Of a DNA stretch of 64,000 nt, positions 33,485 to 41,202 are shown piece after piece. Source of the DNA: SHXO01 sp964523885 (lineage in GTDB: Bacteria; Pseudomonadota; Gammaproteobacteria; Burkholderiales; SHXO01); the NCBI GenBank assembly GCA_964523885.1, contig CAZFYX010000025.1, forward strand, positions 1 to 64,000. Direction: 5' to 3'. The translations under genes were made by a program, and so were the position numbers. The notes beneath the pieces are model-generated. The model was not told where the DNA came from. It ran no database searches and was given only the letters and a program-made list of their open reading frames with translations. Every line of letters begins with the position of its first letter. Position 1 is the stretch's first letter.

Positions 33485-33552
33485 GAGCGGTTCTCCGGCG
33501 TTGTGTGCCGGCATTATAGGTCTCTCCCGCAACCCCTACGAAGACGCTTCCC

Positions 33553-34335
33553 ATGAGCTACGAGAACATCCTGGTGGAAATCCGCGGCAAGGTCGGACTG
33601 ATCACGCTGAACCGCCCCAAGGCACTCAACGCGCTGTCGCCGGACCTGATGCGCGAGCTGGGCGCCGCGCTGGCGGTGTTCGAGTCCGACGAGAACATCG
33701 GCGCGACGGTGCTCACCGGCAACGAGAAGGCGTTCGCCGCGGGCGCCGACATCAAGGCGATGAAGGACTGGGGCTACATGGACGTCTACAAGTCCGACTA
33801 CATCACCGCCGAGTGGGAGAGCGTCGCGCGCTGCCGCAAGCCGGTGATCGCCGCGGTGGCCGGCTACGCCCTGGGCGGGGGCTGCGAGCTGGCGATGATG
33901 TGCGATTTCATCCTCGCCGGTGACAACGCGAAGTTCGGCCAGCCCGAGATCAACCTGGGCGTCATCCCCGGCGCGGGTGGCACGCAGCGCCTGCCGCGCT
34001 TCGTCGGCAAGTCCAAGGCGATGGAGATGGTGCTGCTCGGGCAGGCGCGCATGATGGATGCGCAGGAGGCCGAGCGCTGCGGCCTGGTGAGCCGCATTGT
34101 CCCGACCGCCGAACTGGTCGAGGAGGCGGTGCGCACGGCGCAGAAGATCGCCGAGCTGAGCCTGCCGATCGTCATGATGGCGAAGGAGGCAGTCAATCGT
34201 GCCTTCGAGAGCACGCTGAGCGAAGGCGTCCGGTTCGAACGCCGGCTGTTCCATTCGACCTTCGCGGCGGAAGATCAGAAGGAAGGCATGGCAGCCTTCA
34301 CGGAGAAGCGCAAGCCGGTGTTCAAGAATCGCTGA
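33553..34335 (+). CDS. Enoyl-CoA hydratase
   Basis: A 260-residue crotonase-family enzyme of the short-chain enoyl-CoA hydratase type. Both catalytic glutamates of the hydratase are present: GGGCELAMMCD and GQPEINLGVIPGAGGTQR. The oxyanion-hole segment is AFAAGADIKAM. Expected to hydrate trans-2-enoyl-CoA in beta-oxidation or a related degradative route. It is divergent from the PaaG-like gene (69-base gap), which suggests joint control. Confidence 0.92.
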   Translation: MSYENILVEIRGKVGLITLNRPKALNALSPDLMRELGAALAVFESDENIGATVLTGNEKAFAAGADIKAMKDWGYMDVYKSDYITAEWESVARCRKPVIAAVAGYALGGGCELAMMCDFILAGDNAKFGQPEINLGVIPGAGGTQRLPRFVGKSKAMEMVLLGQARMMDAQEAERCGLVSRIVPTAELVEEAVRTAQKIAELSLPIVMMAKEAVNRAFESTLSEGVRFERRLFHSTFAAEDQKEGMAAFTEKRKPVFKNR

Positions 34336-34345
34336 ACTCCGGACC

Positions 34346-34365
34346 GGGGGCATGGCCCCCTTCTC
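34346..34365 (+). terminator. Possible weak terminator after the enoyl-CoA hydratase gene
   Basis: GGGGGC-ATG-GCCCCC is followed by TTCTC, ten bases after the stop. The stem is stable but the U-tract is poor, so this is tentative. Confidence 0.35.
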
Positions 34366-34440
34366 GGGAAAGCACACGCTGGTGCCCTCGAATCGCGGGG
34401 GGTGTGTGCCCCGGCTGCCCTGCGCCGGCGGCACGGTGCG

Positions 34441-34480
34441 CCCTGTCCCCTCGCAAGAGAGGGACGGAGCGAGGGGCGCC
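34441..34480. repeat. REP-like CCCTGTCCCC...GAGAGGGAC element
   Basis: CCCTGTCCCCTCGCAAGAGA then GGGACGGAGCGAGGGGCGCC: a short palindrome with a GCAA loop and a GC-rich tail, just upstream of the tRNA promoter. Related to 32660-32690. Confidence 0.5.
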
Positions 34481-34498
34481 CCCAGAGGCCGCTTGCGC

Positions 34499-34504
34499 TA
34501 TAAT
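34499..34504 (+). promoter_or_regulatory. -10 element of the tRNA-Thr gene
   Basis: Perfect TATAAT ten bases before the first tRNA base. The GC-rich CCGCCCCC discriminator region between is typical of stringently controlled stable-RNA promoters. No consensus -35 is clear. Confidence 0.6.
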
Positions 34505-34514
34505 CCGCCCCCTC

Positions 34515-34590
34515 GCTGGTGTAGCTCAGTTGGTCGAGCACCTGATTCGTAATCAGTAGGTCGGTGGTTCGAGTCCACTCACCAGCACCA
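34515..34590 (+). tRNA. tRNA-Thr (anticodon CGT)
   Basis: A 76-base cloverleaf: acceptor GCTGGTG/CACCAGC, D-arm GCTCAGTTGGTCGAGC, anticodon loop TTCGTAA giving CGT (reads ACG), T-arm GGTGGTTCGAGTCCACT, and an encoded CCA end. The sequence is very close to the known bacterial threonine CGU isoacceptor pattern. It has its own -10 upstream and a terminator downstream. Confidence 0.96.
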
Positions 34591-34596
34591 ACCTCG

Positions 34597-34633
34597 AAGG
34601 ACGCGCCGGTCTCCGCCGCGTCCTTTGTGTTTT
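34597..34633 (+). terminator. Rho-independent terminator of tRNA-Thr
   Basis: AAGGACGCG (34597-34605) pairs with CGCGTCCTT (34617-34625) around an 11-base loop and is followed by TGTGTTTT. It lies six bases after the tRNA 3' end. Confidence 0.82.
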
Positions 34634-34648
34634 CGCGTCAATCGCGCG

Positions 34649-35494
34649 TCAGACGTCGTCCGAGGCACGCGGCACCAGCCCGCAGGCCTCGCCGTGCCCC
34701 ATGACGAAGTCGTTCCCGGCACGATCCTGCCCGCGCACCAGCCAGATCGGCCGCCGGCTCAGGCTGAAGCTCACGCCGGCCTGTGATTGCGCGCGGTCGA
34801 TACTCCGATCGAAGAGCGACGTGGCCGGCATGTAACGGATCACGAATCCTGCCCGCCGACGCCCGGAGCGGTTGGCCCGGGACCCATGCACCAGGTAGAC
34901 ATCGTGCAGCGAGAACTCGCCGGCATGCAGGCAGTCGTCGCGTGCGCGGCCTTCGTCGAGCTCGTCAGGCTCCAGCTCCTGGTTCAGGACGATGCCGGCG
35001 CGGCCGCTGGTGCGATGTCGATAGACCGTGCGGCTGGCGTGCGAGCCCGGGATGTAGCGCATGCAGCCGTTCTCCGCATCGACGTCGTCGAGTGCGATCC
35101 AGACCGAGCAGGTCGCGAGCGGCCGGATCGGCCAATACTGGCCATCCTGGTGCCATGGCACCTCGCGGCCCGTGTGCGCCGGCTTGCAGAACACCTGCGA
35201 ACCCCACAGGATAATGTCGGGGCCCAGCACCTGCTCGACCAGTGCGAGAATGCGCGGCTCGCTGCAGTACGCGAACCACTCCCTCGCAGCAGCGGCATCG
35301 TGCCTGCTGCCAAACGGGATGTGCGGGCAGATCAGGCTCTCGGGCGGAATTCCCTCGGCGCTGCCCAGCAGGCGCTCCAGCGACGCACGCATGCGCTCGA
35401 GCAGTTGGTCCGGCAGACGCATCGGTGCGACCACCAGGCCGTCACGCCGGTACGCGTCGAGCTCCGCAGGACCCAGCGCTTCGGGTTGCGTCAT
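34649..35494 (-). CDS. Phytanoyl-CoA dioxygenase (PhyH) family protein
   Basis: A 281-residue Fe(II)/2-oxoglutarate-dependent oxygenase of the PhyH family. The metal triad is WHQDGQYW (His115, Asp117) and the distal His203 in VYLVHGSRANRSGRRR, whose arginine would bind 2-oxoglutarate. Substrates in this family range from phytanoyl-CoA to natural-product and ectoine hydroxylation, so the reaction is not assigned. ATG 35494 has AAGGTGGG upstream. It stands alone, convergent with tRNA-Thr and divergent from the histidine kinase. Confidence 0.85.
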   Translation of the reverse strand: MTQPEALGPAELDAYRRDGLVVAPMRLPDQLLERMRASLERLLGSAEGIPPESLICPHIPFGSRHDAAAAREWFAYCSEPRILALVEQVLGPDIILWGSQVFCKPAHTGREVPWHQDGQYWPIRPLATCSVWIALDDVDAENGCMRYIPGSHASRTVYRHRTSGRAGIVLNQELEPDELDEGRARDDCLHAGEFSLHDVYLVHGSRANRSGRRRAGFVIRYMPATSLFDRSIDRAQSQAGVSFSLSRRPIWLVRGQDRAGNDFVMGHGEACGLVPRASDDV

Positions 35495-35892
35495 CACATT
35501 CCCACCTTGCGTCGCATCCTGTCCCTCCGTTCCCCGGGGCATGCCGTGCCTGTCCGCGCTGCGCATCGGGTCGGCGCAGCGACTGTCGGCATGGCTTGCA
35601 TCGCGGCCCCGGGAATTGTACTGATTACCGGCGCGTGTGCAGTTTCTGCTCTCGGGATTTTGGCGATTCTTCTGCGCGCTTCGCTGTGATAGCGTGAGGT
35701 TCATCCTGCCGCGTCGCTGTCGCTGCGGGAAGGCAGGTGCCGCCGCATCGGCCTGCCGCCTTCCTCACACGGGACGCGTGGAAGCGGCACTCTGACAACC
35801 ACGAATCGCCTCCCTGTCCGGCGCCGTGACCCGGCGCCATCCCCGTTGGCCGAGATTGGCTCGCCTGTGCGACGCAGGCGCGTGGAGGTGCG
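35495..35892. other. Intergenic region between divergent phyH-like and histidine kinase genes (398 bp)
   Basis: No gene recognised. It has a paired GGCGCC-GTGACCC-GGCGCC element (about 35820-35838) in the leader of the kinase gene, and should hold both promoters, which I cannot identify with confidence. Confidence 0.55.
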
Positions 35893-38469
35893 ATGTCCGA
35901 ACCGCGCAGATTCAACCCGCTGTGGCGTGCTGCCGCAGCGTTTGCCGTGCTTCCTGCGTCGACGGCAACGGCGCAAGGGGGGGCGCTGCTGCTGCCTCAC
36001 GGTGTCTGCTACACGTGGAATCCCGGCCTCCTGTGGCTGCACCTGGGTTCCGATACGTTGATCGGGCTTGCCTACTTCTCCATCCCCATCGCGCTGCTGT
36101 ACTTCATGCGCAAGCGCACTGACTTGCCGTTCAGCTGGATCTTCCTGCTGTTCGGGCTGTTCATCGTCGCGTGCGGCGCCACGCACTGGATGGAGGTCTG
36201 GACGGTATGGCATCCGGACTACTGGGCATCGGGCGCGATCAAGGCGATCACCGCCGCGGCCTCGGTGCCGACCGCAATCGCGCTCGCCTATCTGGTCCCG
36301 CATGCGCTGGCGCTCCCGAGCGTGGCCCAGCTCAGGGCCACCAAGAACGCGCTCGAGCGCGAGGTCGCCGAGCGTACCCGCGCGGAGGAGGCTCTGCGCC
36401 TGGCGCACGCGAGCCTGGAGCAGCGTGTTGCCGAGCGCACCGCGGAGCTGCAGCAGGCCAACCGGGAACTGCAGCGGCAGCGCGAATGGCTCCAGGTCAC
36501 GCTGTCCAGCATCGCGGATGGGGTCATCGCCACCGGCACCGCAGGCGAGGTGCTGTTCATGAATCGCGTGGCGCTGGCGGTGACCGGCTGGACCGAGCAG
36601 GAAGCGGCGGGGCAGCCGCTGGAGCGCGTGTTCACGCTGCAGGCCCGCGGCGGCGGCCCCGAGCGCACCAATCCCGCGCTGCGGGCGATGGCCCGCGGCG
36701 AGGTGGTCAGCCTGCAGGAGTACAGCAAGCTGTGCGCGCGCGACGGCCGCATCGTCCCCATCGACGACAGCGCGGCGCCGATCCGCGATGCCGAGGGCCG
36801 CGTGATCGGCGCGGTGCTGATCTTCCGCGACGTCACGGAGCGCAGCCAGCTGCATGGACAGCGCGAACAGCTGACGCGCGACCTGCAGGCGGCCAACGCG
36901 CTGCTCGACACGGTCTTCAACCAGGCTCCCGTCGGGCTCGGGCTGTGGGATCGCGACCTGCGCTTCGTCCGCCTGAACGATGCGCTGGCGGGGATCAACG
37001 GGCTGCCCAAGGCGGTCCATCTCGGGAGGACGGTCGCGGAGGTGCTGCCCGACCTGGATGCGCGGGTGATGCAGGCCATGCGCCACGTCGTCGAGACCGG
37101 ACAGTCGATCATCGACCAGGAGGCGCATGGGATGACGCCGGCCGTGCCCGGCCGCCTGCGTTACTGGAACGTGAGCTATTTCCCGGTGCGCATCGACAAC
37201 GAGGTGGTCGGTGTAGGTGCGGTGTGCGAGGAGGTCACGGCGAGCAGGGAGGCCGAAGCCGAGCGCAGCAAGCTGCTCGAGGCCGAACGCGAGGCGCGGG
37301 CCGAGGCCGAGGCGGCCAATCGCCTGAAGGACCAGTTCCTCGCGACCGTTTCGCACGAGCTGCGCACCCCGCTCAACTCGATGACCGGCTGGCTGCACCT
37401 GCTCGCGTCGGGGCGGCTGGACGCGACTGCAGCACGCGATGCGGTCCTGCGCATCAAGCGCAACGCCGAGACACAGGCGCGCCTCATCGACGACCTGCTC
37501 GACGTCTCGCGCATCATCACGGGCAAGCTGCGCCTCGAGGTGCGTCGCGTCGATCCGGTCGGCGTGGTCGAGGCGGCACTCGATACGGTGCGCCCCGCCG
37601 CCGATGCCAAGCGCATCCGGATCGACACCCGGGTCGAGTGTCCGGGGGTGCGCATCGTGGGCGACCCGGACCGGCTGCAGCAGGTGGCGTGGAATCTCTT
37701 GTCCAACGCGGTGAAGTTCACTGCGACGGGAGGGCGGGTGGAAGTGCGCCTCACGCAGGTGGCCGACCAGCTGCAGCTGACCGTCTCCGACGACGGAGCA
37801 GGCATCGAGCCGCAGCTGCTGCCGCACGTGTTCGAACGCTTCCGGCAGGGCCATGCGCCGGGGCGGCAGCAGCAGGGCCTCGGGCTGGGCCTGTCGATCG
37901 TACGCCATCTGGTGGAACTGCACGGCGGTACCGTGGAGGCGCACAGCCCCGGCGTGGGGCAGGGCGCGGCGTTCACCGTTCGCCTGCCGGTGCCGGCCTT
38001 GGTCCGGGATCCCGACCCGGACGCGCGGCGGCAGGCCTGGTCCGCGCCTGGCATGAGGCTGGACGGGGTGCGCGTGCTGGTGGTGGACGATGAGCCCGAT
38101 GCGCGCGAGATGCTGGAGCAGACGCTGGCGTTCCTGGGGGCGCAGGTGAGGACCTGCGGATCGGTGCCCGCCGCGCTCGACGCGGTCCCCGACCTCGCGC
38201 CGGACGTGATCGTGTCCGACATCGGCATGCCCGGGCAGGACGGCTACGCGCTGGTCCGCCAGATGCGCGCGCTCGAGACCGGCGCGCCGCGCCAGACACC
38301 GGTGATCGCGCTCACGGCCCTGGCCCGCCCGGAGGATCGCATCCGCATCCTGTCCGCGGGCTTCCAGATGTACGTGGCCAAGCCCGTGCAGCCCGACGAG
38401 TTGTCGGTGGTGATCGCGAGCGTGCTCGGCCGGCTGGGCACGGGCGTCGAGCCCGGAAGCGGAGCCTGA
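35893..38469 (+). CDS. Hybrid sensor histidine kinase with an ethylene-receptor-like N-terminal domain
   Basis: An 858-residue membrane hybrid kinase. Order: N-terminal leader (1-30), three transmembrane helices (about 50-137), coiled coil (about 145-200), two PAS-like domains (about 200-315 and 325-450), HisKA with SHELRTP (His488), HATPase with NLLSNAVKFT and GLGLGLSIVRH, and a receiver with VSDIGMPGQDG (Asp776) and a VAKPVQPDE lysine. The membrane domain resembles Arabidopsis ETR1: SDTLIGLAYFSIP and CGATHWMEVW. Asp54, Tyr61, Ile64, Pro65, Cys94 and His98 match ETR1 Asp25, Tyr32, Ile35, Pro36, Cys65 and His69 with a constant offset of 29. GGAGGTGCG precedes ATG 35893. No separate response regulator is adjacent. 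Ethylene binding is inferred, not shown. Confidence 0.92.
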   Translation: MSEPRRFNPLWRAAAAFAVLPASTATAQGGALLLPHGVCYTWNPGLLWLHLGSDTLIGLAYFSIPIALLYFMRKRTDLPFSWIFLLFGLFIVACGATHWMEVWTVWHPDYWASGAIKAITAAASVPTAIALAYLVPHALALPSVAQLRATKNALEREVAERTRAEEALRLAHASLEQRVAERTAELQQANRELQRQREWLQVTLSSIADGVIATGTAGEVLFMNRVALAVTGWTEQEAAGQPLERVFTLQARGGGPERTNPALRAMARGEVVSLQEYSKLCARDGRIVPIDDSAAPIRDAEGRVIGAVLIFRDVTERSQLHGQREQLTRDLQAANALLDTVFNQAPVGLGLWDRDLRFVRLNDALAGINGLPKAVHLGRTVAEVLPDLDARVMQAMRHVVETGQSIIDQEAHGMTPAVPGRLRYWNVSYFPVRIDNEVVGVGAVCEEVTASREAEAERSKLLEAEREARAEAEAANRLKDQFLATVSHELRTPLNSMTGWLHLLASGRLDATAARDAVLRIKRNAETQARLIDDLLDVSRIITGKLRLEVRRVDPVGVVEAALDTVRPAADAKRIRIDTRVECPGVRIVGDPDRLQQVAWNLLSNAVKFTATGGRVEVRLTQVADQLQLTVSDDGAGIEPQLLPHVFERFRQGHAPGRQQQGLGLGLSIVRHLVELHGGTVEAHSPGVGQGAAFTVRLPVPALVRDPDPDARRQAWSAPGMRLDGVRVLVVDDEPDAREMLEQTLAFLGAQVRTCGSVPAALDAVPDLAPDVIVSDIGMPGQDGYALVRQMRALETGAPRQTPVIALTALARPEDRIRILSAGFQMYVAKPVQPDELSVVIASVLGRLGTGVEPGSGA

Positions 38470-38649
38470 TCGGTGCAGTCGGCGCACAGAGTTGTGGGAT
38501 CAGCCGACCCACGTGAACTACGTCATCCGTCGATCGACCGATCGCGCCCTTCTGGCACCTGCCGAGCCGGTCCGGGGGACGCGGCACACGCCTTGCGGAA
38601 CCTGCTGCAACTCCGCATGCGCGGAGCCTGCATAACCCAGGAGGGCACC

Positions 38650-38994
38650 ATGACCACCTCACGCATCAGCCTTGCGCTGTTCATTGCGTTCGCGATCGGC
38701 ACTGCGGCGCCGCTCCTCTCGCAGGCGGCCAACGACGACCCGAATGCCGAACCGTCGGCTGGCGACCGCATCCCGGCCGCAGCCGACACGCCGCAGCATT
38801 CCGGCGACTCCTCGCGCGACCAGCCCGGTGCGGTGGGCCAGGGAACCGTCGCGCCGTCGGGCGAGGCGACCGGGCAGCGAGACCCCTCCGCCGGCGACCA
38901 GGAGGACGCCACCGTGCACCGTCGGGGATCGGACGCAGACGCCAGCCACAGCGGCAGCGCGAACCCACGCACTCCAGGCGGCGGAAGCCGCTGA
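38650..38994 (+). CDS. Small secreted low-complexity protein
   Basis: A 114-residue protein with a signal peptide (MTTSRISLALFIAFAIG..., cleavage near LSQAANDD). A hydrophilic mature part follows, rich in Asp, Gly, Ser, Pro and Ala and without cysteines or a recognisable fold. ATG 38650 is preceded by AGGAGGGCACC, an excellent ribosome site, which is the main support for calling it a gene. The composition suggests a disordered periplasmic or extracellular protein; function unknown. It sits 180 bases after the histidine kinase. Confidence 0.65.
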   Translation: MTTSRISLALFIAFAIGTAAPLLSQAANDDPNAEPSAGDRIPAAADTPQHSGDSSRDQPGAVGQGTVAPSGEATGQRDPSAGDQEDATVHRRGSDADASHSGSANPRTPGGGSR

Positions 38995-39115
38995 CCAGCG
39001 GCTAGGCCAGACGATCGAGGGTGGCCGGCCAGGCAGCCCTTCGCCGCGCCCCGCGGCGGCGCACGCGCCGTTACACTTGCGCTCCCAACAGGCCAAAAAC
39101 CGGGAGGAGAGGCGA

Positions 39116-40261
39116 GTGAAGATCGTCGACGTCAAGGTGCACCTGCTGCAGAGCCCGCTCGCGCAGCCGTTCGCGTTCTCGCAGGGCTGGGTGCGCCGGC
39201 GCTCGGCCACGCTGGTCGAGGTGATCACCGACGAGGGTGTGACCGGCTGGGGCGAGGCGTTCGCGCAGGGCCTGGAGCCGCCGCAGATCGCGGCCGCGGT
39301 GATCGACTCCGCGCTCAAGCCGCTGGTGCTGGACGCCAGTCCGCTCGACACCGAGGTGCTGTGGCACCGCATGTACCACGCGACGCGTGACTACGGGCGC
39401 AAGGGCTCGGTGATCGCCGGCATGAGCGCGATCGACATCGCCCTGTGGGACATCGCCGGCAAGGTCCACGGCCGGCCGGTCTGGCAGCTGCTCGGCGGGG
39501 CCTTCCGCCCCAAGGTGCAGGTCTACGCCACGGGGTTCTACCGCATCAGCGGGCAGGGTGAGGCCAAACGCCTGGGCGAAGAGGCGATCCAGCACTACGA
39601 GGCCGGCTTCCGCGCGATGAAGGTGAAGCTCGGCTACGGAGTCAAGGACGACATCGCGGTCATGGGGCAGGTTCGGGCAGCGCTGGGTTCGCGCGAGGTC
39701 ACGCTGATGGTCGACACCAACCACGCCTATGGCGTCGCCGATGCGATCCGCCTCGGCCGCGCGCTGGAGCAATACGACCTGCGCTGGTACGAGGAGCCGG
39801 TGGTGCCCGAGGACCTGGCCGGCTACCGCGAGGTGCGCCAGGCGCTCTCGATGCCCATCGCTGGCGGCGAGAACGAGCACACGCTGTTCGGCTTCCGCGA
39901 GCTCCTCGGGCAGCGCTGCATCGACGTGGCCCAGCCGGACATCGGCTCGGCCGGCGGCTTCACCGCATGCCGGCACATCGTCGCGCTCGCGCACGCGCAT
40001 GGCGTCCAGGTCAATCCGCACGTGTGGGGCTCGGCGATCGCACAGGCGGCCTCGCTGCATCTGATCGCCTCGGTGCCGGTGGCGCACCACAGCGTGTTCG
40101 CCCAGGAGCCGATCTTCGAGTACGACCGCTCCTCGCATCCGTTCCGCCAGCACCTGATCACCGAGCCGCTGCAGCAGCACGACGGCTGGCTCGAGGTGCC
40201 GTCGCGCCCGGGGCTGGGCGTGGAAGTGGATCGCACCCTGCTGGAACGGTATCGGTTGTAG
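39116..40261 (+). CDS. Mandelate racemase/muconate lactonizing enzyme family protein
   Basis: An enolase-superfamily enzyme (381 residues), which abstracts a proton alpha to a carboxylate. Visible catalytic residues: Lys169-x-Lys171 (MKVKLG), metal ligands Asp200 (VDTNH), Glu226 (WYEEP) and Glu252 (GGENEH), and His302 (NPHVWG) as second base. This set fits the mandelate racemase subgroup, which includes acid-sugar dehydratases. The start GTG 39116 has GGAGGAG upstream. Substrate is not assigned; no sugar transporter or kinase is adjacent. Confidence 0.88.
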   Translation: MKIVDVKVHLLQSPLAQPFAFSQGWVRRRSATLVEVITDEGVTGWGEAFAQGLEPPQIAAAVIDSALKPLVLDASPLDTEVLWHRMYHATRDYGRKGSVIAGMSAIDIALWDIAGKVHGRPVWQLLGGAFRPKVQVYATGFYRISGQGEAKRLGEEAIQHYEAGFRAMKVKLGYGVKDDIAVMGQVRAALGSREVTLMVDTNHAYGVADAIRLGRALEQYDLRWYEEPVVPEDLAGYREVRQALSMPIAGGENEHTLFGFRELLGQRCIDVAQPDIGSAGGFTACRHIVALAHAHGVQVNPHVWGSAIAQAASLHLIASVPVAHHSVFAQEPIFEYDRSSHPFRQHLITEPLQQHDGWLEVPSRPGLGVEVDRTLLERYRL

Positions 40262-40268
40262 CCGGCGC

Positions 40269-40274
40269 TATAAT
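40269..40274 (+). promoter_or_regulatory. Candidate -10 element for the HiPIP gene
   Basis: Perfect TATAAT eight bases after the stop of the enolase-family gene and 58 bases before the HiPIP start. A good -35 is not visible. Confidence 0.4.
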
Positions 40275-40332
40275 CCCGTGAACGTCTCCCGGATATCCGC
40301 ATCCGGGGTGTGCGCTCCCCACGGAGGTCCGG

Positions 40333-40623
40333 ATGTCGGATAACCCCTGCCCGCGTCGCCGGGCGCTGCTCCTGCTCGCCATCGCCGGTCCGCTCGCGGG
40401 TGCCGCAGCCGCCGCCGATCCGCCCAAGGTGCAGATGAGGAAGTACACCAAGGAGCGGGTGGGATACCGGGACGAGCCCTACCAGGGCCGCACCTGTGCC
40501 AAGTGCGTGCTGTATGCCGGCGACGGCGAGTGCGCCATCGTCGAGGGCAAGGTCAGCCCGGAGGGCTGGTGCCTGCAGTGGACCCCCGCCACCATGGGCC
40601 AGGCCGGCCCGGGAATCGCCTGA
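40333..40623 (+). CDS. High-potential iron-sulfur protein (HiPIP)
   Basis: A small periplasmic [4Fe-4S] electron carrier. The 96-residue precursor has a twin-arginine-like signal (RRRALLLLAIAG, cleavage near AAAADPP) and four cluster cysteines: 55 and 58 (TCAKC), 67 (GECAI) and 80 (GWCLQW). The EGKVSPEGWC ending matches the family. GGAGG lies five bases before ATG 40333. In sulfur-oxidising and phototrophic Proteobacteria, HiPIPs carry electrons to terminal oxidases or reaction centres. A link to the sulfide dehydrogenase in this window is possible but not shown. Confidence 0.92.
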   Translation: MSDNPCPRRRALLLLAIAGPLAGAAAAADPPKVQMRKYTKERVGYRDEPYQGRTCAKCVLYAGDGECAIVEGKVSPEGWCLQWTPATMGQAGPGIA

Positions 40624-40687
40624 CGGCCGGAACTTAGCCAAGCGGTTGCCGCGCTCCCCGTCGCGCGACCGCGACGAGGAGGAGAGC

Positions 40688-41182
40688 ATGAGTCGTGCGT
40701 TCGTGAAGGGCGACGACAGCGACCTGTCCGGCGAGGAGTTGCCGGAGCGCCCGATCAGCCCGCTGCCGAACTACGTGACCGCCGAAGGCCTCGCCCAGCT
40801 GCGCCACCGCTACGACGAGCTGCAGAGCCAGCACGCGACGCTGAAGGCGGCGGGCCAGGACTTCGACAAGCCGCGCCTCACCGCCATCGATCGGGACCTG
40901 CGCTACTTCTCGCAGCGGCTGGAGAGCGCGATCCTGGTCGATCCGGGCGGCGAGCCGCAGGACGAAGTCCACTTCGGCGCCACCGTGCGCGCCGAGGATG
41001 ACAGCGGCCATACCCACTGCTTCAAGATCGTCGGCGAGGACGAGGCCGACGTGGCCACGGGCAAGGTGAGCTGGCAGTCCCCGCTCGCCAGGGCGCTGAT
41101 GGGCGCACGCGTGGGCGACAGCGTGAAGTGGCACCGGCCGGCAGGTGAGGTCGACCTCGAGATCATCGACATCAACTACTGA
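40688..41182 (+). CDS. GreA/GreB-family elongation factor-like protein
   Basis: A 164-residue protein with an N-terminal coiled coil (AQLRHRYDELQSQHATL...RDLRYFSQRLESA) and a C-terminal FKBP-like Gre domain (FGATVRAEDD...ISW-type QSPLARALMGARVGD). The acidic tip of true GreA/GreB (GDRSENADY-type, needed for transcript cleavage) is replaced by AAGQDFDKPRL. It may therefore bind RNA polymerase without stimulating cleavage. Extra residues (1-25) precede the coiled coil. GGAGAG lies just before ATG 40688. Confidence 0.82.
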   Translation: MSRAFVKGDDSDLSGEELPERPISPLPNYVTAEGLAQLRHRYDELQSQHATLKAAGQDFDKPRLTAIDRDLRYFSQRLESAILVDPGGEPQDEVHFGATVRAEDDSGHTHCFKIVGEDEADVATGKVSWQSPLARALMGARVGDSVKWHRPAGEVDLEIIDINY

Positions 41183-41202
41183 GCTGCAACGAAAGGGAAA
41201 GC

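Noticed and set aside
34515..34590. tRNA-Thr as an integration site with an adjacent genomic island
   Set aside because: No integrase, no duplicated tRNA 3' end and no phage-like genes nearby; the neighbours look chromosomal.
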